Shown piece after piece: positions 1 through 5,486 of a stretch of DNA of 5,486 nt. A program made the position numbers and the translations under genes. How positions within the stretch are numbered: the stretch's first letter is position 1; each line of letters starts with the position of its first letter. Origin of the DNA: Candidatus Altarchaeota archaeon (GTDB lineage Archaea > Altiarchaeota > Altiarchaeia > JAFGQM01). The stretch lies in assembly GCA_016935655.1 (NCBI GenBank), contig JAFGQM010000007.1, positions 1-5,486 on the forward strand, in the 5' to 3' direction. Under the pieces are notes generated by a model. It was given only the letters and a program-made list of their open reading frames with translations. It ran no database searches and was not told the origin of the DNA.

Positions 1-817
1 CCTGCTTTCCCTTCTCAAACCCCTCGGCGACCTCGTCTATCTCGGTCCTTTGTAAGTTCCTTATCTCGATGAAAATCTTGTTCAACGTCTCCCCAATGAG
101 GGCCAGATGGAACAGGAACTCAGCATGCCTGTCCCTTTGTATCACCTGGTTCGAGACCATCACCGGCTTCAGGCCGAGTTCCTTCATGGTTATCTCCTGT
201 GTCTCCATCGCCTTCGGCCCGAGGGCGGCCTGCGTCCCGACTGCACCGGTCATCTGGCCGACAAGTATGCGGGGCTTGTACTCTGACAACCGGTCCAGGT
301 GCCTTTGAACTTCAGTAGCATAAATTGCGAACTTCAGACCATACGTGGTCGGGACTGAATGCTGCGCATGTGTCCTGCCTACACAGACTGTCTTCTTGTG
401 CTCCTTCGCGAGTTTAAGGAGCACAGCCTTCAGCTGCTTCAAATCGTCCCCCAAGAAGACCATGAAATCTCTGAGTTGGAGCGCAAGGGACGTGTCCATG
501 ATGTCGGCGGAGGTCGCACCCAGGTGCACATACTTACCTGAATCGCCCTCGCACTGCTCGCTGAGGGCCTTGACCATCGCCATCAAGTCGTGGTTTATCT
601 CGTCCTCGATGGCCCTGACCCTTTCGACTTTGACGTATCTAGTGGAAGCCTTCCTGGTTATCTCATCAGCGGCCTTCTTTGGGATGCCGCCTACCTTGGC
701 ATGCGCGCGCGCAAGGGCAGCCTCCACGTCGAGAAGTCGTTGGAGCTTGTTCTCCTCGTCAAAAATCGCCTTCACCTCTTTGCTCCCGTAGCGCCCGTCG
801 ATAGGATGAATAGCCAT
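1..817 (-). CDS. purB: Adenylosuccinate lyase, N-terminal part (runs off the left edge)
   Basis: This enzyme of purine biosynthesis cleaves SAICAR to AICAR and adenylosuccinate to AMP, releasing fumarate. It belongs to the fumarase/aspartase superfamily and acts in the cytoplasm as a homotetramer. The minus-strand frame is open from the ATG at 817 to base 1, giving 272 residues. It begins MAIHPIDGRYGS, the typical start of archaeal and bacterial PurB. Family motifs follow in order: HLGATSAD at residues 98-105, GRTHAQH around 147-153 (His150 in the conserved T-H-x-Q), TTYGLKFA soon after, GQMTGAVGT near 186-194, and RNLQRTEIDEV close to the edge. The family is usually about 430-460 residues, so some 180 are missing. 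The visible part stops at EKGKQ, just before the place where the catalytic signature loop (GSSxMPxKxNP) normally follows. It is divergent from the R15P isomerase gene. The identification is secure; only completeness is unknown. Confidence 0.96.
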   Translation of the reverse strand, partial: MAIHPIDGRYGSKEVKAIFDEENKLQRLLDVEAALARAHAKVGGIPKKAADEITRKASTRYVKVERVRAIEDEINHDLMAMVKALSEQCEGDSGKYVHLGATSADIMDTSLALQLRDFMVFLGDDLKQLKAVLLKLAKEHKKTVCVGRTHAQHSVPTTYGLKFAIYATEVQRHLDRLSEYKPRILVGQMTGAVGTQAALGPKAMETQEITMKELGLKPVMVSNQVIQRDRHAEFLFHLALIGETLNKIFIEIRNLQRTEIDEVAEGFEKGKQ

Positions 818-848
818 TTTCCACTAGCGTTAAATTAGACAGTGGAGG

Positions 849-866
849 GATTTAAATCGCTTTTTT
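849..866 (-). promoter_or_regulatory. Probable archaeal BRE/TATA promoter of purB
   Basis: Read on the minus strand, an A-rich BRE-like stretch (AAAAAAGC, 866 to 859) is followed by the palindromic TATA-like box GATTTAAATC (858 to 849). The box centre is about 37 bases upstream of the purB ATG at 817. With the usual archaeal TATA-to-start-site distance of about 25-27 bases, transcription would begin near 828 and leave a short leader of about 11 bases. The box position and composition are seen; the start site is inferred. Confidence 0.5.
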
Positions 867-939
867 AGGCTGTTTACTAGCCGACAATCAACATGAGGTT
901 GCCCAATGGCATATCAATAAAATAGTTATCGCTGAATTG

Positions 940-947
940 TTTTTATT
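940..947 (+). promoter_or_regulatory. Possible TATA box for the R15P isomerase operon
   Basis: TTTTTATT at 940-947 lies in an AT-rich stretch. Its centre is about 25 bases before the ATG at 969, so a start site at the usual archaeal distance would fall on or next to the start codon and give a leaderless or nearly leaderless mRNA. No Shine-Dalgarno-like sequence is visible just upstream of the ATG, which fits. Another AT-rich stretch at 911-923 could be used instead and would give a longer leader. Confidence 0.35.
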
Positions 948-968
948 TTCCCTTTATTATAATAGACT

Positions 969-1874
969 ATGGACCCTGTCAGGACAGCCCAGGACATCAA
1001 GAGCATGAAAACCAGGGGCGCATTAAAGATAGCGATAGCGGCCGCAAAATCGCTTCGTGACTATTCAGACGGCTACAGTGGCGGGCAGGACAAGTTCCTC
1101 AAAGACCTGGAGAGGAATGGCCGGATACTGAAGAACTCGCGCCCTACTGCAGTCTCACTGCCCAATGCAGTCAACTATGTCATCTATATGGCTAAGAACA
1201 CTCCTGACAGGAAGGAGCTTGTAGGGAAAATCGATGATTTCATGGATGAGCAAAGGGGCGCCCTTGAGAGGATAGCTGAGATAGGCTCGAAAAGGATCGA
1301 GGAGGGGGACACCATCCTGACCCACTGCAACTCCATGACTGCGCTGGAGACCATAAGGGCGGCGTGGGACAGCGGCAAGAAGATAACGGTGGTCGCGACA
1401 GAGACTAGGCCAAGGCATCAGGGGTATCTGACATCGAAGTACATGGCCAAGCACAGGATCCCGGTCACACTGATAATCGACTCTGCCGTCAGGTTCGCGA
1501 TGAGGAAGCTGGATGTGGACAAGGTGCTCATAGGGGCAGACACTGTCTGTGCAAACGGGGCGGTCATAAATAAGATAGGCACCTCACAGGTCGCCCTAGT
1601 GGCAAAGGAATCCAATGTCCCGGTCATGTGCGCGTGCGAGACCATCAAGTTCTCCCCAGAGACCATGCTGGGGGAGCTTGTCGAGATCGAGGACAGGGAC
1701 CACAGGGAGATACGGGGTCCTATAAGGGGCGTGAAGATGCTGAATCCGGCCTTCGACTTCACCCCGCCTGAGTATGTGGATGTGATAGTGACAGAGGACG
1801 GTATAATCTCCCCGTACATGGCCTATGAGGTCCTGAGGGACAAGTTCAGCTGGGATCTGAAGAAACATGGATAG
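969..1874 (+). CDS. e2b2: Ribose-1,5-bisphosphate isomerase (eIF2B/MtnA-related fold)
   Basis: The family enzyme converts ribose 1,5-bisphosphate to ribulose 1,5-bisphosphate, linking AMP phosphorylase to form III RuBisCO in the archaeal AMP pathway. The 301-residue product has a near-family length. Motifs run in order: MKTRGALKIAIAAA (13-26), SRPTAVSLPNA (57-67), LTHCNS (117-122), ATETRPRHQG (143-152), GAD (189-191), NGAVINKIGT (196-205), and NPAFDFTPPEYVDVIVTE in the C-terminal part. Cys120 and Asp191 match the catalytic Cys and Asp described for the Thermococcus kodakarensis enzyme. The residues around them and the NPAFDxTPPEYVD segment favour R15P isomerase over a translation initiation factor 2B subunit, a common mislabel, or methylthioribose-1-phosphate isomerase. 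The gene opens a tight plus-strand cluster and its last 8 bases overlap the next gene. The ATG at 969 leaves an N-terminus slightly shorter than that of the Thermococcus protein. Confidence 0.92.
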   Translation: MDPVRTAQDIKSMKTRGALKIAIAAAKSLRDYSDGYSGGQDKFLKDLERNGRILKNSRPTAVSLPNAVNYVIYMAKNTPDRKELVGKIDDFMDEQRGALERIAEIGSKRIEEGDTILTHCNSMTALETIRAAWDSGKKITVVATETRPRHQGYLTSKYMAKHRIPVTLIIDSAVRFAMRKLDVDKVLIGADTVCANGAVINKIGTSQVALVAKESNVPVMCACETIKFSPETMLGELVEIEDRDHREIRGPIRGVKMLNPAFDFTPPEYVDVIVTEDGIISPYMAYEVLRDKFSWDLKKHG

Positions 1875-2397
1875 TATGATTCTTGGACTTATAGATAAGT
1901 CCATCACAGCGGTCAAGGGGCGGGATGCGCTGGAGCTTAGAAGGATCTCGTCAGAGGCCATAAACGAGGCCGCGATAGAGCAGCACAGGGAACTGATACT
2001 TCTGGGTCTTATTGACTATGCCCTGAGCAAGATACTATCGAAGACCCACTACGAGAAGGTACCGGAGGGATTCTATGAGGAGATCCAAAAGTACTTGGAG
2101 TCCGCCAAGACTGGAGGCGATGAAAACGTATTGCTCAATCTGGAAAAAATCGAGGACATGGTGATAAAGCTCGACGAGTCAGAAGGCAGATATGAAGATA
2201 ACCTAATGGAAAAGGCGAGGGTGAAGAAAGCGGCGAAGCTGTATTACAGCGGTCTGTCCTTGAAGCGGGCCGCAGGGCTCACCGGGGCCAACCCCTCGGA
2301 CGTCCTGGCATTCGTGGGGCAAAGCAGGATACACGAGTTCAGGGACGAGGGGCCCCTGTCCAACAGGATAAAAATTGCAAGGGAGGTTTTTGAATGA
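1867..2397 (+). CDS. Unrecognised helical protein with C-terminal HTH-like segment, partner of the PIN protein
   Basis: This 176-residue protein has no function I can name. Residues 1-80 look all-helical, with a conserved-looking core (LRRISSEAINEAAIEQHREL, then LIDYALSKILSK). A charged linker covers about 80-113. Residues 114-151 (from LMEKARVKKAAKLYYSGLSL to DVLAFVG) resemble the short helix-turn-helix seen in antitoxins and small archaeal regulators, in which xAAxLxGxxPSDVLxF-type helices follow KAAKLYxxG. The tail is RIHEFRDEGPLSNRIKIAREVFE. It starts inside the end of the R15P isomerase gene; the ATG at 1876 is an alternative start. Its stop overlaps the PIN gene start as ATGA. The direct coupling suggests that it binds or controls the PIN nuclease. 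An antitoxin or RNA-binding adaptor role is an inference from context, and DNA binding is not shown. Confidence 0.8.
   Translation: MDSMILGLIDKSITAVKGRDALELRRISSEAINEAAIEQHRELILLGLIDYALSKILSKTHYEKVPEGFYEEIQKYLESAKTGGDENVLLNLEKIEDMVIKLDESEGRYEDNLMEKARVKKAAKLYYSGLSLKRAAGLTGANPSDVLAFVGQSRIHEFRDEGPLSNRIKIAREVFE
2381..2386 (+). promoter_or_regulatory. Shine-Dalgarno of the PIN gene, inside the preceding gene
   Basis: GGGAGG ends seven bases before the ATG at 2394 and matches the anti-Shine-Dalgarno end of 16S rRNA well. It lies within the last codons of the upstream gene and supports translational coupling through the ATGA overlap. It is the clearest ribosome-binding site in the cluster and fixes the PIN start. 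Confidence 0.75.
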
Positions 2398-3065
2398 GAA
2401 GAAGGGTCGTCTGTGACGCAAGCGCGCTTATATCGATGTCCATGAACTGCATGTTGCCCGTGTTGGTCGACCTGAGCGAAAGGGTGGACTTCGTCATCCC
2501 TGAGAGCGTCGTAGACGAGGTGATAAACGTACCTAGGGACATAAGGAGGTACAAACTCGGCGCTCTTAGATTCTCGGCACTTATGGAAAACGGCATAATC
2601 TCCGCCGAAAAGCCAAACGGAGAGCAGACCCAAAAGATCATAGACACCGCCAATTCCATCTTTTGGATGAAACACAGGCCGATAAAGGTAGTCCATGGGG
2701 GGGAGGCCGAAGCACTAGTCCTGGCAAAGGAAACCAACGGCGTACTGCTCATGGATGAAAGGACATTGAGGTTTCTTGTGGAATCACCTGAGAATATGAA
2801 GGGGCTTCTCCAGAGAAGAATGAACAGGGAAATTTATGAGAACCGGGACAATATGAGGGCTTTCCAAAGCCTTACACAAGGCGTCCCCATAATAAGATCC
2901 TCCGAGGTCGTGGCGATAGCATACGAGAAAGGCGTGCTGGAAAAATATTTCGGCGGTGGGGGGAGGGAGGTCTTGGAATCGTGCCTCTGGGCGCTCAAGT
3001 TCTCAGGCTGTTCCCTCACGCAGGAGGAGATAGAACAGTATCTAAGACTTGGAGGCTTGAACTGA
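2394..3065 (+). CDS. PIN-domain protein, probable ribonuclease, with C-terminal extension
   Basis: PIN domains are metal-dependent ribonucleases found in toxins and in RNA-processing enzymes. Of 223 residues, about 1-130 fit the PIN layout. An N-terminal strand ends in the first acidic residue (VVCDASALIS, Asp8). PESVVDEV follows at 36-43 (Glu42). The central acidic helix is HGGEAEALVLA (101-111, Glu104 and Glu106). A late strand, GVLLMDERTLR (116-126), carries Asp121. The acidic set needed for metal binding therefore looks complete, and I predict an active nuclease. Residues about 131-223 form an extra helical part holding a glycine-rich loop (GGGG at 187-190) and ending EQYLRLGGLN, so the protein is longer than the usual 130-150-residue VapC toxin. 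It follows a coupled HTH-like gene, as in VapBC-type pairs, but the partner is larger than a typical antitoxin. A housekeeping RNA-processing role is equally possible. Confidence 0.85.
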   Translation: MRRRVVCDASALISMSMNCMLPVLVDLSERVDFVIPESVVDEVINVPRDIRRYKLGALRFSALMENGIISAEKPNGEQTQKIIDTANSIFWMKHRPIKVVHGGEAEALVLAKETNGVLLMDERTLRFLVESPENMKGLLQRRMNREIYENRDNMRAFQSLTQGVPIIRSSEVVAIAYEKGVLEKYFGGGGREVLESCLWALKFSGCSLTQEEIEQYLRLGGLN

Positions 3066-3071
3066 GAGAAG

Positions 3072-3499
3072 ATGGGGTATGTTGAACTTGGGTATAAGCC
3101 TGGAAAAGACGACTTGGTCTGCAAGTATTTCCTGGAACCAGCTCTTAATTTCTCGATGGGGGAGGCTGTGGAACTTGTGGATATAAAGAGAGGCATCGAG
3201 ACCAGACCATAAAGGAGTACGGCAATGTCCTGCCCCAAGAGTGGAACGGCACAAAGCCCATGTTCGCCGTCTGCTCTGGAGGGTTGCACCCAGGCCTCAT
3301 CCCTGCTCTTGTGAACTACTTCGGTAAGGACATAATAATCCAGGTGGGGGGCGGCTGCCACGGCCATCCCGACGGCACCGGGAAGGGAGCAATGGCATTG
3401 AGACAAGCAATCGAAGCCGTCATGAATCTGACAAACCTTAGAGAATATGCAAAAGAGAAACCCGAGTTGAGAAGGGCGCTAGAACAGTGGGTCGACTAG
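3072..3499 (+). pseudogene. rbcL: Form III RuBisCO large subunit, broken: internal deletion and frame change
   Basis: The intact enzyme carboxylates ribulose 1,5-bisphosphate to 3-phosphoglycerate and has about 420-445 residues. Here only the ends remain. The ATG at 3072, six bases after the PIN stop, starts MGYVELGYKPGKDDLVCKYF, then LEPALNFSMGEAVELV, a normal N-terminus. RuBisCOs would then continue with AAESSIGTW, but this frame turns unrelated and stops at 3210-3212. From about 3188 another frame gives IKEYGNVLPQEWNGTKPMF, SGGLHPG, IIIQVGGG, HGHPDGTGKGAMALRQAIEA and EYAKEKPELRRALEQW, the normal C-terminus ending at 3499. The junction is therefore near 3178-3190. Roughly 300 codons are missing, including the KPK lysine and the carbamylated lysine of KDDE; the loop-6 lysine region lies at or in the gap. 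The two phosphate-binding segments survive. No activity is possible from this copy. The C-terminal part alone could start at the ATG at 3260 as a 79-residue peptide. An assembly or mis-join error is the main alternative. Confidence 0.88.
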
Positions 3500-3503
3500 G
3501 ATC

Positions 3504-4613
3504 CTAAATCTTTATTTCATCTGCCTCGGCCATCTTCATCAAGGCGTCTATGAACTCTGTGTTGGGTTTCTTTATCCTGTACTTCTTGAATATCTCATCT
3601 CTTGACAAGTCTGGTTCCTCCTCACTCTTGATTTCCCTGACTTCCTCTTTGATATTCTTCACTATCTCCTGCTTTACCTTCTCATCCTTTACGTTCCTAA
3701 GTTGATTTTTCAGGGATCTTACCAGCTTCTTCTCCGCAAGGATCTTGCTTGAAAGCAGATCCATGAAGACCTTTTCCTTGATGTTGTCCTTTGTCGCCGG
3801 TACCAGCAATGCGGGTTCCTGCCTAAGCAGTTTTATTTTTACCGCCTCCTCCAGGAAAATCGAACCCAGTTTAGAAGCGTCCAGCCTGCTGTGACCCAAT
3901 ATGGCCCTTTGTTCCTTTAGTAGACGGAGCAGCTCCTCGATGAATATCTCGTCTCTGACCATGTGGTCCCCTCCGGTAGCCAATGTGGCCCTCTTGGTCT
4001 TGCCGGAGTACTCCTTGACCAGCTTGAGCAGGATGCCCTCCTTGTTTATCTTGGAATCCAGGAGCTCTACTATGAGGGTCTCCCTGACGAATTTTCGTTT
4101 GGTGTTCCTCCTCTGTGCGCTCTTTAGATACCTTCTTACTGCGGAAAGGGACTTGTTTTGTTCCCTTAGGCTATCCTCTAGGTTCTTTATTAGGTTATCC
4201 TTCCGCTTATCCTGTGTCTTGAACCCGGAGCCAATTGAATCGTAGATCGGCTCAAGGTTATTTTGCAGCCTCTTCAGTACGGACTCCTGCTGAGCCAATA
4301 TGCCACCCGCAGAATGCAGCTCCTTCTTGTCAGAACCCGCTAGCATCCGCTCCTTTTCTGAGAGCAGTCTCGAGAGCTCGTCCATGAACTCCTTTTTGGA
4401 TCTTCCCGGTTTAGTCGCCCTGCGGCCACTAAGGATAGACATGTAGCTGGATGAGAGGGACCTCTTTAAGTCAGTGACCCGGGAGAGCTTTTGGATATAT
4501 TGCCCGACTGTGCTTTGTTTTTTAGAGCGCTTGTGGTGGGTTTTCCTTGATGCTCTTCTAGCCTTGCCGCCCCTTCGGGTCTTCCTTTTAGTCCTAGGGC
4601 TCATTTTTCCCAT
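3504..4613 (-). CDS. Basic, helical, internally repetitive protein of unknown function
   Basis: I do not recognise this 369-residue protein. Residues 1-33 are a strongly basic, low-complexity tail (RTKRKTRRGGKARRASRK and onward, with two His), resembling disordered nucleic-acid- or polyanion-binding tails. The rest is almost entirely charged amphipathic helix with many heptad-like Leu/Ile positions. A unit of Phe, a hydrophobic residue, an acidic or basic pair, then LL-x-x-K/Q-x-x-x-x-LL recurs: EFMDELSRLLSEKERMLA (75-92), KFVRETLIVELLDSKINKEG (174-193), IFIEELLRLLKEQRAIL (223-239), IFLEEAVKIKLLRQEPALL (252-270), VFMDLLSSKILAEKKLVRSL (282-302 region), and a last partial EFIDALMKMAEADEIKI at the C-terminus. 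No signal peptide or membrane segment is seen. The ATG at 4613 is favoured by the promoter spacing; M4 (4604) is an alternative. The gene lies 31 bases downstream of the VWA gene on the same strand and converges on the RuBisCO remnant with four bases between the stops. A structural or scaffold role is only a guess. Confidence 0.82.
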   Translation of the reverse strand: MGKMSPRTKRKTRRGGKARRASRKTHHKRSKKQSTVGQYIQKLSRVTDLKRSLSSSYMSILSGRRATKPGRSKKEFMDELSRLLSEKERMLAGSDKKELHSAGGILAQQESVLKRLQNNLEPIYDSIGSGFKTQDKRKDNLIKNLEDSLREQNKSLSAVRRYLKSAQRRNTKRKFVRETLIVELLDSKINKEGILLKLVKEYSGKTKRATLATGGDHMVRDEIFIEELLRLLKEQRAILGHSRLDASKLGSIFLEEAVKIKLLRQEPALLVPATKDNIKEKVFMDLLSSKILAEKKLVRSLKNQLRNVKDEKVKQEIVKNIKEEVREIKSEEEPDLSRDEIFKKYRIKKPNTEFIDALMKMAEADEIKI

Positions 4614-4632
4614 GCAAAATTAGGTTATGGTC

Positions 4633-4640
4633 AATAAAAA
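4633..4640 (-). promoter_or_regulatory. Possible TATA box of the repetitive-protein gene
   Basis: On the minus strand, TTTTTATT (4640 to 4633) lies in the 31-base gap after the VWA stop, its first base 27 bases before the ATG at 4613. The usual archaeal spacing would place the start site at the ATG itself, implying a leaderless transcript, and no Shine-Dalgarno is visible. The same octamer sits at nearly the same distance before the R15P isomerase gene. The T-run could also help terminate the VWA transcript. Confidence 0.35.
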
Positions 4641-4644
4641 TTTC

Positions 4645-5486
4645 TCACGGCAATGTCCTGTAGCGCATATTGAGGAGTATCCACTCGGCAACCAACAGGA
4701 AAAGCCCTATGAATACCAGGTAGATAGATAAGCTGGTAGTCATCCTCGTCTCAGTAGTCTCGGCCAGCTGCCTGTAGACATCCTTCAACTCCTCCTCTGA
4801 CTCAACCTTGAAATAATTGCCGCCTGTCCTTTCGGCTATAAACCTCAATGAGTCTTCATCCAGCCTGCTCACTATGCTCAAATTGAAGAATTTGCCGCCC
4901 TGCTGGGTGCCTATACCTATCGTGTTCACGATTATGTTGCTGTTTATAGTGTAGTTCAGGGTATCTAGTGGCGGTGTGCCTATGTTGCTCTGCCCATCGG
5001 TGAGGAGGACAACCACTTTGCCCCTATCAGTCTGCAGGAACAGATTTGTCGATGCTATGAGGGCATCCCCAACAGCTGTCCCGCCTGCGGTGGAAGGCTG
5101 TATCGAATCGATGGATGCCTTAACCGCTTCCAGATCGCTAGTCGGCTTTATGGCGGTGTAAACAACACCCCCAAAGTGTAAGACACCAATCCGTGTGTCC
5201 GCAGCGCCCAACGAGTCGACGAATATCTTGGCCGCATCCTTGGCCGCTTCCATCCTATTTGGCAGGTAATCGTCGGCCAGCATGCTCGAAGAGGAGTCTA
5301 TGGTTAATACGAAGTCAAAGTCCGTTCTGTCGCCAGTATAGATAAGCATCGTCCCGGATAGCGCAAGCACGAGGAAAAGTAGTATAACGCATCGTATGAA
5401 GAGGGGGAACATGTTCTTTGAAAGGTCCTGCGACCCGCCCAGTATCCTTGATATGGCCTCAAAATTCGCAAAAATGAACGCGCGGC
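4645..5486 (-). CDS. BatA-like membrane-anchored VWA-domain protein (N-terminus off the right edge)
   Basis: The minus-strand frame is open to the window edge, so the ATG at 5412 is probably internal. The 24 codons before it read RAFIFANFEAISRILGGSQ, then DLSKN, matching the cytoplasmic stretch that precedes the second membrane helix in BatA-type proteins. Numbering from the Met at 5412, a hydrophobic helix spans about 4-26 (CVILLFLVLALSGTMLIY). A VWA domain follows with a complete metal-ion-dependent adhesion site: DSSSS (Asp39, Ser41, Ser43), Thr112 in AGGTAVGDAL, and Asp139 in LLTDGQSN. A second hydrophobic helix at about 228-248 is followed by the conserved-looking end NMRYRTLP. The VWA domain is held between two membrane helices. 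In many prokaryotes such proteins are encoded with MoxR AAA+ ATPases and DUF58 proteins and act in envelope or metal-insertion tasks, so those genes may lie to the right. About 40 N-terminal residues are probably missing. Ligand and partner are unknown. Confidence 0.9.
   Translation of the reverse strand, partial: RAFIFANFEAISRILGGSQDLSKNMFPLFIRCVILLFLVLALSGTMLIYTGDRTDFDFVLTIDSSSSMLADDYLPNRMEAAKDAAKIFVDSLGAADTRIGVLHFGGVVYTAIKPTSDLEAVKASIDSIQPSTAGGTAVGDALIASTNLFLQTDRGKVVVLLTDGQSNIGTPPLDTLNYTINSNIIVNTIGIGTQQGGKFFNLSIVSRLDEDSLRFIAERTGGNYFKVESEEELKDVYRQLAETTETRMTTSLSIYLVFIGLFLLVAEWILLNMRYRTLP

Noticed and set aside
69..838. Several plus-strand open frames of 60-148 codons across this stretch
   Set aside because: They lie opposite the purB frame, which carries clear family motifs throughout. 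Their translations are Ser/Leu/Cys-rich antisense shadows with no recognisable domain.
868..882. Small inverted repeat GGCT-N7-AGCC in the divergent intergenic region, next to a T-run
   Set aside because: A four-base stem is expected by chance. On the plus strand the T-run precedes the stem, and on the minus strand the stem lies upstream of the purB TATA-like box, so neither a terminator nor an operator is supported.
969..1874. Translation initiation factor eIF2B subunit as the product name
   Set aside because: The fold is shared, but the catalytic Cys and Asp, the ETRPxxQG and NPAFDxTPPEYVD motifs and the RuBisCO remnant in the same cluster all favour R15P isomerase.
3260..3499. The 79-residue C-terminal RuBisCO fragment as an independent small gene
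   Set aside because: Its ATG aligns with an internal residue just before the SGGLHPG motif of full-length RuBisCO, and the preceding codons are also RuBisCO-like. There is no good ribosome-binding site, so a remnant is the simpler explanation.
3504..3520. T-rich stretch after the plus-strand stop at 3499 as a transcription terminator
   Set aside because: The T-runs are short and broken, and the bases encode the C-terminus of the convergent gene. It may contribute to termination but cannot be called.
1..5486. tRNA or rRNA genes, CRISPR arrays, insertion sequences or long direct repeats
   Set aside because: I saw no cloverleaf-like sequence, regularly spaced repeats, transposase motifs or terminal inverted repeats. 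Almost all the sequence is accounted for by protein-coding frames or the RuBisCO remnant.

Overview
The window looks archaeal, from moderately GC-balanced DNA. Three things support this. The central operon carries an intact ribose-1,5-bisphosphate (R15P) isomerase and the two ends of a form III-type RuBisCO, both parts of the archaeal AMP-degradation pathway. The intergenic regions have TATA-like boxes about 25-37 bases upstream of start codons, in one case with an A-rich BRE-like stretch. The coding style favours AGG for Arg and ATA for Ile. The BatA-like VWA protein and the archaeal HTH-like/PIN pair recall reduced-genome (DPANN-type) archaea, but the lineage is not provable here. Some CPR bacteria also carry R15P isomerase and RuBisCO.

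Layout. (1) 1-817, minus: the N-terminal 272 residues of adenylosuccinate lyase (purB), cut by the window edge just before its catalytic signature loop. (2) 818-968: a divergent promoter region. (3) 969-3499, plus: a tightly packed gene string. It holds R15P isomerase (969-1874), an unrecognised helical protein with a C-terminal helix-turn-helix-like segment (1867-2397, 8-base overlap), a PIN-domain nuclease (2394-3065, ATGA overlap with a good Shine-Dalgarno), and six bases later a broken RuBisCO gene (3072-3499). (4) 3504-5486, minus, convergent: a 369-residue basic, helical, internally repetitive protein of unknown function (3504-4613), and upstream of it a membrane-anchored VWA/BatA-like protein (4645-5486, N-terminus off the window).

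How it fits together. In archaea AMP phosphorylase, R15P isomerase and form III RuBisCO convert nucleoside monophosphates to 3-phosphoglycerate. Here the isomerase looks intact, but the RuBisCO has lost about 300 internal codons, and its ends lie in different frames. Either the pathway is decaying or rerouted in this organism, or the contig has a local deletion or mis-join. The HTH-like/PIN pair between the two genes is either a toxin-antitoxin-like module or an RNA-processing pair tied to nucleotide salvage. The RuBisCO remnant and the repeat architecture of the 369-residue protein are the most notable observations.
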